Source: CADEDH01 sp965216205 (lineage in GTDB: Bacteria; Actinomycetota; Acidimicrobiia; Acidimicrobiales; SZUA-35). Taken from it: a stretch of DNA of 64,000 nucleotides. The stretch is from NCBI GenBank assembly GCA_965216205.1, contig OZ244139.1, positions 3,410,001 to 3,474,000 of the forward strand, in the 5' to 3' direction. Positions 32,745-39,244 of this stretch are shown here, piece by piece. Each line of letters starts with the position of its first letter. Position 1 is the stretch's first letter. A program made the translations under genes and the position numbers. The notes below the pieces were generated by a model. The model worked only from the letters and a program-made list of their open reading frames with translations. It was not told the DNA's origin and made no database searches.

Positions 32745-33107
32745 TCACGTCTCCGGTGCGCTCTTCTGTCGCAACATCGCCGAGATCCGCTGGCGGGTGA
32801 GGCCGAACAGCTCTGCGATCGCGCTCAAGGTCAATCCCTCGCTCCGGAGGGCGTGGGCGTGGGTCGCCCGGAACTGGGCGCCGAGGGTGTGGAGCCCGTC
32901 GATATTGCGGGTGAGGATCTCCACCAGCGCTGGCGACTCCTCGTCGGCCGCCAACTCGGCGACCGTTCTACCCTGCGCCAACTCGGCGCGGATCCACTCG
33001 ATCCGCTCGAGGATGGCGTGCCACCGATCGATGTTGTCGGTGGCGACCGCTTCGAGGTCGTTCAGCGCAGCGCGGTACAACTGGACATGATCCGGATCGG
33101 TGGCCAC
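32745..33107 (-). CDS. Small helix-turn-helix protein, unknown function
   Basis: A 120-residue protein I cannot assign to a named family. Residues 1-70 are predicted helical ('LNDLEAVATDNIDRWHAILERIEW'). The C-terminus has a clear helix-turn-helix, 'LTLSAIAELFGLTRQRISAML', resembling sigma-70 region 4 or a homeodomain-like fold, where 'TRQRIS' would be the start of the recognition helix. A central 'ALVEILTRNIDGLHTLGAQF' may mediate dimerisation. Leaderless start: TACAGT, 6 bases, GTG. A perfect 12-bp inverted repeat (33133-33166) spans the -35 region, suggesting autoregulation. The neighbour pdxS suggests, but does not prove, a link with vitamin B6. Confidence 0.75.
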   Translation of the reverse strand: MATDPDHVQLYRAALNDLEAVATDNIDRWHAILERIEWIRAELAQGRTVAELAADEESPALVEILTRNIDGLHTLGAQFRATHAHALRSEGLTLSAIAELFGLTRQRISAMLRQKSAPET

Positions 33108-33113
33108 GGGCGA

Positions 33114-33119
33114 ACTGTA
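33114..33119 (-). promoter_or_regulatory. -10 box for the leaderless HTH gene
   Basis: TACAGT on the minus strand with 6 bases to the GTG at 33107. A -35 element would fall near 33137-33142, inside the left arm of the inverted repeat. Confidence 0.55.
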
Positions 33120-33132
33120 GTCGTCCAGCGCC

Positions 33133-33166
33133 TCGTCAATGGCCGCTGATCAATGGCCATTGACGA
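33133..33166. promoter_or_regulatory. Candidate operator: perfect 12-bp inverted repeat
   Basis: tcgtcaatggcc (33133-33144) and its exact complement ggccattgacga (33155-33166) are separated by 10 bases. The centre-right part also forms the 14-bp palindrome tcaatggccattga (33150-33163), so the half-site tcaatggcc occurs three times. It overlaps the expected -35 of the HTH gene and lies 20 bases past the stop of the DUF3048 gene. It could instead be a terminator stem for that gene, but there is no T-tract. Confidence 0.6.
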
Positions 33167-33185
33167 CAGGCCGGCGATCAGCCCG

Positions 33186-34289
33186 TCACCCGCCGCCGGG
33201 CGGTGCGGCCGTGACCTGACCCGCCTCCGGGAACAGGACCCAGGTCTGACCTGGCGTGAGCGCGATCGGTTGCCCGGCCGCGTCGAGCAACGTCGGTTTG
33301 TCGGTGGCCGACGCCCGCTCCCACGATCCCTCGATCAGATGACCATCGGCGAGGACGAGGAGCTCACCCGACCCGGTCGAGACGAGCTCGGGCGATCCCG
33401 CATCGGCCGGGCTCACCGTGTAGGTGGCCACCATGATCACCACGTTCTGCGGGGCGATGTGGGTCCCGTCGGCCGTCGTGTGGGCCTCACCGTTCTGGGT
33501 GCGGCGCCAGCCGGGGACGCTCGGGTCCCAGGTGAAACCGACTCTCGGGCCATCCCGGAAGGCCACGGTCACCTCGCCGTCCCCGGCGGCGGTCGCCGTG
33601 GGTGGGGGCTCGTCATCGGGCGAGCGGTAGGTGAACCACGGCTGCGGTCTCGTCGTCTCGTCCGGGGCGAGCGCGTAGAGATCGGACGCGTCGACGTACA
33701 GATTGTGGGGCGCCGGCCGGTCGCCCTGGCGGAAGTACTCCCGTCTGGTCTGGTTCGTCACCGGGATGGCGTCGACCGACCGGAGGGCCGACATCACGTA
33801 CTGGTTCCCACCCGACGAGGCGTACAGGGGGGTGTCGAGGGCGTCCAGCAGGTCGAAGTCGCTCGTGCGGCTCGAGCGAACCGGGCCCACGGGATCGGGA
33901 ATCGTCGAGTGGAACACCGCCATGAAGCGGGTGATGCCCTCGGCCCGGACGTCGAAGACGATGTCCGCCTGTTCGAGGCCCGTCTGGGGTCGGGCGTTCG
34001 GGTGGTTGTCGATCTTCACCGCCAGCGCCGGCCGGTCGAGATCGACGCCGGACTCGACCACCGCGCCGGTCAGCGGGGCGACGAGCGCCGGGTCGATCGT
34101 GGTGGTCGTCTCGATCGTCGTCGTGGTGGTCGTCTCGATCGTCGTCGTGGTCGGCGCGGTGGTGGTCGTGGTGGCGGAGGTGCCCACCGCCTCCTGCTCC
34201 TCCTCACCGCCACCGCACGCACCGACCAGGAAGGCGAGCGCGACGACGAGCATCGGGATGGAAGGGAACCTGCGCTGTCGTGCGGCCAC
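33186..34289 (-). CDS. DUF3048 (YerB-like) lipoprotein
   Basis: A 367-residue exported protein. With GTG 34289 the N-terminus is a lipoprotein signal: basic, hydrophobic, then lipobox 'LVGAC' with Cys25. Next is a Thr-rich linker (about residues 38-68) encoded by imperfect repeats. The DUF3048 domain follows: 'GVDLDRPALAVKIDNHPNARPQ', 'EQADIVFDVRAEGITRFMAVFHS', 'VGPVRSSRTSDFDLL' (N-terminal half) and a C-terminal beta domain. The function of the family is unknown, and it is an extracytoplasmic protein in Gram-positives. A GTG four codons upstream is too close to AAGGAGG (1 base). From 34289 the spacer is 13, so the start is uncertain. Confidence 0.85.
   Translation of the reverse strand: MAARQRRFPSIPMLVVALAFLVGACGGGEEEQEAVGTSATTTTTAPTTTTIETTTTTTIETTTTIDPALVAPLTGAVVESGVDLDRPALAVKIDNHPNARPQTGLEQADIVFDVRAEGITRFMAVFHSTIPDPVGPVRSSRTSDFDLLDALDTPLYASSGGNQYVMSALRSVDAIPVTNQTRREYFRQGDRPAPHNLYVDASDLYALAPDETTRPQPWFTYRSPDDEPPPTATAAGDGEVTVAFRDGPRVGFTWDPSVPGWRRTQNGEAHTTADGTHIAPQNVVIMVATYTVSPADAGSPELVSTGSGELLVLADGHLIEGSWERASATDKPTLLDAAGQPIALTPGQTWVLFPEAGQVTAAPPGGG
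34093..34152. repeat. Imperfect repeats encoding the Thr-rich lipoprotein linker
   Basis: Units of 18-24 bp beginning tcgatcgt at 34093, 34111 and 34135; the full unit at 34111-34134 reads tcgatcgtcgtcgtgg plus ggtcgtc. Translated on the minus strand they give runs of Thr broken by Ile-Glu. All unit lengths are multiples of three. Confidence 0.7.
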
Positions 34290-34390
34290 GGTGCTCCTCA
34301 CGCCTCCTTCGAGGCCTGCGACGGGAACTCCCAGGACTACCCAGCCGCCCGATGGATTCAAACTCCCCGAGCGGGCGGGTTCCAGTTCGT

Positions 34391-35212
34391 TCAGAGTTCG
34401 CCGAGAACGTCGATACGGAGGTCGAGGGGTGAGCCGTGGATCACGGCCTCGGCCGCCCCATCGACCGTCGCCGGTGGAACCAACCAGAGATGCTCGTTGG
34501 ATGCGTCGGCGGTGGCCGGCGTCGGGCTTCCCGCCCGGATGATCGTGAGCGCCTGCAACAGGCCCGGCGGGTAACGGGTGAGGGCGACGGCGGCCCGGTC
34601 AGCGCTCAGATCCCGGTCGTCGGCGAGAAGGCTTCGTAACCCGATCGAGGCGGCCGGCCGGCCGATGGCGGCCAGGGGACCTCGGAGGAAGCCACCGTAG
34701 AGGGCGGACCCGATCGTGGCTGCCTCCGCGTCGCCGCTGCGGATCCGTACCAGCACCTCGGCGATGACGCCTTCCAGCGACACCCGATCGAGCGCGTCGA
34801 GGAGGCCGGTGGAGCAGACGACGGCCGCCCGATCGCCGCTGGCCACCGCCGCCGCATTGCGGCTCACGTCATCGACGACGCAGAGGTCGGGCTCGGCCAC
34901 ACCACCCGCGAGCGACAGGCCCTGCGTGAGGTTGTACAGGCGGGGGTAGTCGTTCTCGGCCGCCGGGCTGGCACCCAGACCATCGAGCACCCGGTCGACC
35001 GCGGTGCGGAGCCGATACAGCACGAGCGCCGCAGCACCGGCCAGGCCGACCGCGATGCCGAGCCACCACGGGACGCCCGGGACGATGGCCAGCACCGCAC
35101 AGGCCACCACGACGAGCGGGACAGCGAGCACGGCACCAGCGGTGACGGCGATCCTCGGGACACTCGGCCTCGTGGCCGTTGGGCCGGAACCTGATGGGGG
35201 TTGCGTGGTCAT
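34391..35212 (-). CDS. M48-like membrane protein without the HExxH site
   Basis: A 273-residue protein with two N-terminal membrane helices (about residues 20-45 and 50-66). Its soluble part resembles the HtpX/M48 peptidase core: 'LYNLTQGLSLAGGVAEPDLCVVDD..RNAAAVA' and 'AVVCSTGLLDALDRVSLEGVI' lead into the place where HExxH should be. There it reads AEVLVRI (from residue 151), with neither His nor the catalytic Glu. The later 'SADRAAVALTRYPPGLLQAL' corresponds to the third-ligand helix. It is thus an inactive homologue, perhaps a regulator. The ATG at 35212 has TAGACT 10 bases upstream. Confidence 0.72.
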   Translation of the reverse strand: MTTQPPSGSGPTATRPSVPRIAVTAGAVLAVPLVVVACAVLAIVPGVPWWLGIAVGLAGAAALVLYRLRTAVDRVLDGLGASPAAENDYPRLYNLTQGLSLAGGVAEPDLCVVDDVSRNAAAVASGDRAAVVCSTGLLDALDRVSLEGVIAEVLVRIRSGDAEAATIGSALYGGFLRGPLAAIGRPAASIGLRSLLADDRDLSADRAAVALTRYPPGLLQALTIIRAGSPTPATADASNEHLWLVPPATVDGAAEAVIHGSPLDLRIDVLGEL

Positions 35213-35222
35213 GAGCGTGTCC

Positions 35223-35228
35223 AGTCTA
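35223..35228 (-). promoter_or_regulatory. -10-like box before the M48-like gene
   Basis: TAGACT on the minus strand, 10 bases from the ATG at 35212. Confidence 0.4.
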
Positions 35229-35275
35229 TGGCGCCCACAGGGCGTCACCGCCCGGCGGGGGGCCTGGTCGCACCA

Positions 35276-36346
35276 TCACGCCAGGACTCGCTCGTAGCGC
35301 TGCCGGTACAGCGTCGCCAGGCGGGCCATCGAGAACTCGCTCGCCCGCTCCCGGCCCGACTCGACCTGCCGCTCCACGGCGTCGGTCCGGCCCAGCGCGT
35401 CGAGTAGCGCCTTGGCCAGGGCCCGACTGTCGCCAGTGGTGAACAGCCCGGCGTCGGACCCGTCGCGGGCGACGAGCCGATAGGCGGCGAGGTCGCTGGC
35501 GACCACCGGGGTCCCGGCCGCCATCCCCTCGAGGAGGATCAGCCCGAAGCTCTCACCACCGAGCGACGGCACGCAGAGCGCGTCGGCCGTCCGGATCCTC
35601 GCGAGCTTCTCCGACTCCGACAGCGCCCCGAGCCACAGCAATCGTTCGTCGCCCCGATATCGACCAGCGAGCCGTTTCGTCTCCGGGCCCTGGCCGCCGA
35701 TCCAGACCCGGACGTCGGGCGGCAGCAGCTTCGCGGCGTCGAGGAGGACCGAGAGCCCCTTTCTCGGCTCGTGGCGGCCGAGGAACAGCACGGTGGGCCC
35801 GTCCTTCGGGACGCGGGGACCGTGGGAGAACCGGCCGATCTCGATCCCGTTGAACAGGACCTCGTAGTCGCCACCGAGGTGGTCCCTGGCCATCGCCGCC
35901 GCCTCGGGCGAGACGGCGACCTTGTGGTCGATCCTGGCCGCGATCCGCCTCAGGATCGGTCTCGCCCGCCGGTAGCTGGCGATCTCGCCTGCGGCGTGGA
36001 ACGTGCCGAGCAGCGGGACGGGCTTGACCAGGGCGGCCGTCATCGTGGGCCCGGGGGCGAGCGGTTCGTGGAGATGGAGCAGGTCGAAGCGCTGATCCCA
36101 GATCGCGGCCAGAACCCGCAACTGGGCGGGCGGGTCGGGGGCGAGCGGGGCGAACGAGCCGTTCTGGGCGTACGGGATCGAGTTGCCGAGCGGGGTGACC
36201 CACGGCTCGGGAGGATGACCGTCGCACGGCGCGAGCACCTGGGTGTCGACACCCTGTGCTCGCAGCTCCCGTCCGAGTCCCAGCACCTGTGCCTGCACGC
36301 CACCCCAGACCGCCAGGCTGTAGGGACAGATCATCCCGATTCGCAC
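35276..36346 (-). CDS. pimA: Phosphatidylinositol alpha-mannosyltransferase (PimA)
   Basis: A 356-residue GT4 glycosyltransferase that adds the first mannose from GDP-mannose to phosphatidylinositol on the inner membrane face. N-terminal 'MRIGMICPYSLAVWGGVQAQVLGL' includes the glycine-rich GGV loop. The C-terminal Rossmann domain has 'LFLGRHEPRKGL' and the EX7E motif in 'GGESFGLILLEGMA'. The gene order thrS-HIT-pgsA-patA-pimA matches mycobacteria, supporting PimA over other GT4 roles. TAGGGT ends 6 bases before the GTG, so pimA can be transcribed on its own as leaderless mRNA. Confidence 0.92.
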   Translation of the reverse strand: MRIGMICPYSLAVWGGVQAQVLGLGRELRAQGVDTQVLAPCDGHPPEPWVTPLGNSIPYAQNGSFAPLAPDPPAQLRVLAAIWDQRFDLLHLHEPLAPGPTMTAALVKPVPLLGTFHAAGEIASYRRARPILRRIAARIDHKVAVSPEAAAMARDHLGGDYEVLFNGIEIGRFSHGPRVPKDGPTVLFLGRHEPRKGLSVLLDAAKLLPPDVRVWIGGQGPETKRLAGRYRGDERLLWLGALSESEKLARIRTADALCVPSLGGESFGLILLEGMAAGTPVVASDLAAYRLVARDGSDAGLFTTGDSRALAKALLDALGRTDAVERQVESGRERASEFSMARLATLYRQRYERVLA

Positions 36347-36352
36347 CCGGCA

Positions 36353-36358
36353 ACCCTA
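36353..36358 (-). promoter_or_regulatory. -10 box for leaderless pimA
   Basis: TAGGGT on the minus strand with 6 bases to the pimA GTG. Confidence 0.5.
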
Positions 36359-36414
36359 GCCTCCCGCCCGTTCGCCGGCCGGACCTCTCGGACCCGGGCC
36401 GGCACCGGTCGATC

Positions 36415-37308
36415 TCAGGTCGGCGCGTCCCGGTCCGACGGCCAGTTCGGGCCGAGGAGATGCCACTGGTCGGGAGCGCGGGCGATCAGGCACTCCATCG
36501 AACGGGCCAGTTCCTGGGTCACCCGGACGACGTCGTCGCGTACACCCAGCTCCGGGTCGGGACGGACAGGCGCCTCCACCCGGGCGTGGTGCTTGCCGCG
36601 GGGGCGGAAGTAGACGGCCGTCGGCAGCAGGGGTGCACCGGTCCGCTTCGCCAGCAGCGCTGGCCCGGCCGGCAGCGTGGTCCGCTCGCCGAAGAAGTCG
36701 ACCTCGATGCCGGAGCCGGTGATGTCCCGGTCGCTCAGGAGACACACGATCCGCTTCGCCCGCACCGCCCGGACGAGTCTGCCCATCGCGTCGGCGCCCA
36801 CGGGGACCACCTCGATCCCGTAGGCGGACCGGAGGTCGACGAACCACTCGAAGAGATCGGGGGGCTCGAGCCGTTCCACCACCGCGGTCACCCGCTCCCC
36901 CTTCACCCGGTTCAGCCACGCCGCCGCCCACTCCCACCCCCCGAGGTGGGGCAACACCAGGATCGGACCGATGCCGTCGTCGAGCGCATGCTCGATGTTC
37001 TCGTAACCGGTCACCGAGAACCCGCGGTCGATCGTGCGAGCCGACAGGTTCGGCATGCGGAACGACTCCGCCCAGTAGCGGGCGTACGATCCGAATCCCC
37101 GGCTGGCGGCGGCCCTGGCCGCGTCGGGTCCGAGCGCCGGATCGACCCGGCGGATGTGGCGATGGAGTTGTCTGGCCTGATCGGTCAGCAGCCGAGGGCC
37201 GACCAGCGATCCGGCGGCTTCGGCGCCGGCGACCAGCACCGACAGGGGCACCGCCCTGGCCGCCAACGATGCGGCCTGGAACTTGCGGAGGGAGCGGCTC
37301 GAACCCAC
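36415..37308 (-). CDS. Phosphatidylinositol mannoside acyltransferase-like protein
   Basis: A 297-residue member of the lauroyl/LpxL-type acyltransferase family. In mycobacteria the gene at this place (PatA) acylates the mannose of PIM. The catalytic HX4E pair is in 'VLPHLGGWEWAAAW'. Further conserved pieces are 'CLLSDRDITGSGIEVDFFGE', 'LPAGPALLAKRTGAPLLP' and 'WHLLGPNW'. It starts at GTG 37308 with a basic, probably membrane-associated N-terminus. Located between pgsA and pimA, it is most likely the PIM acyltransferase. Confidence 0.87.
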   Translation of the reverse strand: MGSSRSLRKFQAASLAARAVPLSVLVAGAEAAGSLVGPRLLTDQARQLHRHIRRVDPALGPDAARAAASRGFGSYARYWAESFRMPNLSARTIDRGFSVTGYENIEHALDDGIGPILVLPHLGGWEWAAAWLNRVKGERVTAVVERLEPPDLFEWFVDLRSAYGIEVVPVGADAMGRLVRAVRAKRIVCLLSDRDITGSGIEVDFFGERTTLPAGPALLAKRTGAPLLPTAVYFRPRGKHHARVEAPVRPDPELGVRDDVVRVTQELARSMECLIARAPDQWHLLGPNWPSDRDAPT

Positions 37309-37364
37309 CGCTCAGCTCTGCAGGATCGCCAGGCGGGGCACGCGATGGTCGGGCCGGACGACGG

Positions 37365-38060
37365 TCAGCGCCGGCGCCGTCGGGCCTCGGCCCGGGCCTG
37401 GGCCCGAGCCCGGAAGTCCGACATCGGGCGGGGATTGCGACGGCGGGTACGGCGCCGCATCGGGGTCCGCAGCGGCGCCTTGCCGCTGGCCTGACGCCAC
37501 ACCTTGGCGAACCGGGTGCCGGCGGTCACCACGGTCAGCACGAGCATCACCCACAACGTGAACACGAACAGCGGGCTGATGAGCAGGCCGAAGCCGAGGG
37601 CGATGAAGCGCTCGGCCCGCTCCATGAGACCGCCCTTCGCCTCGTAGCCGAGCGACTCGGCCTTGGCCCGCTGATAGGAGACGAGCGACGCCGCGATGTA
37701 GATCGCGAACGGCAGCATGGCCATGCGGGGATTGCCGGTGCCGGCGAAGTACCAGCCGCAACCGGCGAAGAGCAACGCGTCGGAGAGCCGGTCGGACACC
37801 GAGTCGAGGAAGGCGCCCCGGGGGCCCGACTTGCCCGCCGCCTTGGCCACCGCACCGTCGATCGCGTCGGGAAGGCCGGTCAGCAGCAGCAACAAGACCG
37901 CCAGCGGGAAGTAGCCGAGCCCGATCGCAACGCCACAGGCGGCAGCCATGGCCACACCGACGCCGGTGACGACGTCCGGCGAGACCCCCGCCTGCTGGAG
38001 GCTCTTGCCGATCGGGGCCATGCCCTTCTCGAAGGCGGTACGGAAGTTGCCGTCGAACAC
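37365..38060 (-). CDS. pgsA: CDP-alcohol phosphatidyltransferase, probable PI-phosphate synthase
   Basis: A 231-residue membrane enzyme joining CDP-diacylglycerol to an inositol phosphate (inferred from PIM context). The CDP-OH-P signature reads 'DAIDGAVAK' followed by 'GAFLDSVSD': all four Asp and the Gly are present, but the usual Arg of AR is Lys. There are about six helices, and a very basic C-terminal tail (about 35 residues with many Arg). The GTG start follows TACCGT by 6 bases. It heads the pgsA-patA-like pair. Confidence 0.88.
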   Translation of the reverse strand: MFDGNFRTAFEKGMAPIGKSLQQAGVSPDVVTGVGVAMAAACGVAIGLGYFPLAVLLLLLTGLPDAIDGAVAKAAGKSGPRGAFLDSVSDRLSDALLFAGCGWYFAGTGNPRMAMLPFAIYIAASLVSYQRAKAESLGYEAKGGLMERAERFIALGFGLLISPLFVFTLWVMLVLTVVTAGTRFAKVWRQASGKAPLRTPMRRRTRRRNPRPMSDFRARAQARAEARRRRR

Positions 38061-38066
38061 GTCTCA

Positions 38067-38072
38067 ACGGTA
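38067..38072 (-). promoter_or_regulatory. -10 box for leaderless pgsA
   Basis: TACCGT on the minus strand with 6 bases to the pgsA GTG. Confidence 0.5.
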
Positions 38073-38143
38073 GCCGAAGACGAGGTCGCTCCCCTTGTCG
38101 ACCCGCGCCACAGGGATGTGGCTACCGGAGCCGACCCGACCGG

Positions 38144-38683
38144 TCAGCCGGGGACGTACTGCGTCCAGTCCTCGGGGTTGTCCTCGACGAACGACTCGAT
38201 GATCGAAGCGTCGACGCCGTCCACCAGGACGAATCCGCGCCGGGTGGGGGGCTCATCGGCGGAGTAGAGCAGGATCCGCCACATCGGGCGGCTCAGCAGG
38301 CCGCGCCATCCCATCTGGGCCGAGGCGTGGCCGACGGGGAAGCCGACCTCGCCGATGGCCGCCACGAGGGCGTCCCGCTCGTCGACGTCCAGATTCCAAC
38401 CGGCGACGATGCTGTACGCCCCGAACGCCCCGAGGATGGCCGCCGCCCCGAGGTAGCCGGCGTTGACGAAGTCGGAGTCGCCCCAGACGAGGACGATGAC
38501 CACGAGCACGATGGCGATCGCCACGTACAGGTAGCCCGGGACGCGTCGCCGGTTGTTGTTGGGGAAGACGTACTCCTCCGGGTCGACGAGGTGCGGCTGC
38601 AGGTCGTCGGGGAGGACGTCGCCGGGCCCGCTGCCCTCGGCGTCATCGAGCCGCTCGGGCGCTTCGTCATCGACTGATTCCAC
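38144..38683 (-). CDS. Two-helix membrane protein of unknown function
   Basis: A 179-residue protein. An acidic cytoplasmic N-terminus (about 1-45) is followed by two membrane helices ('YLYVAIAIVLVVIVLVWG' and 'GYLGAAAILGAFGAYSIVAG') and a soluble C-terminal domain with 'RDALVAAIGEVGFPVGHASAQM' and 'FVLVDGVDASIIESFV'. I recognise no family. It starts at GTG 38683, 4 bases after the HIT stop, so it belongs to the thrS-HIT unit. TACCGT lies 8 bases before the GTG but inside the HIT codons, so an internal promoter is only possible. Confidence 0.75.
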   Translation of the reverse strand: MESVDDEAPERLDDAEGSGPGDVLPDDLQPHLVDPEEYVFPNNNRRRVPGYLYVAIAIVLVVIVLVWGDSDFVNAGYLGAAAILGAFGAYSIVAGWNLDVDERDALVAAIGEVGFPVGHASAQMGWRGLLSRPMWRILLYSADEPPTRRGFVLVDGVDASIIESFVEDNPEDWTQYVPG

Positions 38684-38687
38684 GCCG

Positions 38688-39233
38688 TCAAACGGTAGCA
38701 GCGGTCGGCCAGTGCGCCCGGATCGCGGCCCAGGTGTCGGCGAGGGTGACCGGCAGCACGCGGGCGTTGGCCGCCGTGGTCATGAAATTGGTGTCGGCCC
38801 GCCACCGGGGCACGACGTGCACGTGCAGGTGATCGGGCACCGACCCGCCGCCGGCGGCGCCCTCGTTCACCCCGATGTTCATCCCCTCTGGCGACAGTGC
38901 GGCCCTGACGGCGCTCGACGCCTCCCGCACCACCCGCCACAGCTCGTCGTAGGTGGCGTCGTCGAGGTCGGCGAGCGTGGGCACCGCCCGCAGTGGTAGC
39001 ACCAGCACGTGACCCGACGTGTAGGGGAACACGTTCAGGATCGCGAACGTCCGGGGCCGTCTCGCGAGGATGTAGGTCTCCTCGTCGGGGCGGCCCGAGC
39101 GCTCGATCGCCTCGAACAGCGAGACGCCATCGACCGGGTCGAGATCGACGTGGGGGCGGTCGTCGCCGCCGATGCCCGGACCCTTTCCGATCCGCCAGCC
39201 GGCGTGGACGTGCTCCCACGAGCTCTCGGTCAT
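38688..39233 (-). CDS. HIT family hydrolase/phosphorylase
   Basis: A 181-residue nucleotide-binding protein with the histidine triad 'HLHVHVVPRW' and the upstream 'ILNVFPYTSGHVLVLP' block. The actinobacterial homologue between thrS and pgsA acts on diadenosine polyphosphates (Ap4A phosphorylase-like). The same role is likely here but not proven. It sits 11 bases downstream of thrS. Confidence 0.92.
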   Translation of the reverse strand: MTESSWEHVHAGWRIGKGPGIGGDDRPHVDLDPVDGVSLFEAIERSGRPDEETYILARRPRTFAILNVFPYTSGHVLVLPLRAVPTLADLDDATYDELWRVVREASSAVRAALSPEGMNIGVNEGAAGGGSVPDHLHVHVVPRWRADTNFMTTAANARVLPVTLADTWAAIRAHWPTAATV

Positions 39234-39244
39234 CGTCGCTGCGG

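Noticed and set aside
32745..33107. PdxR-like regulator of the neighbouring pdxS-pdxT
   Set aside because: PdxR proteins are MocR-type with a GntR domain and an aminotransferase-like domain; this protein has only a short C-terminal HTH.
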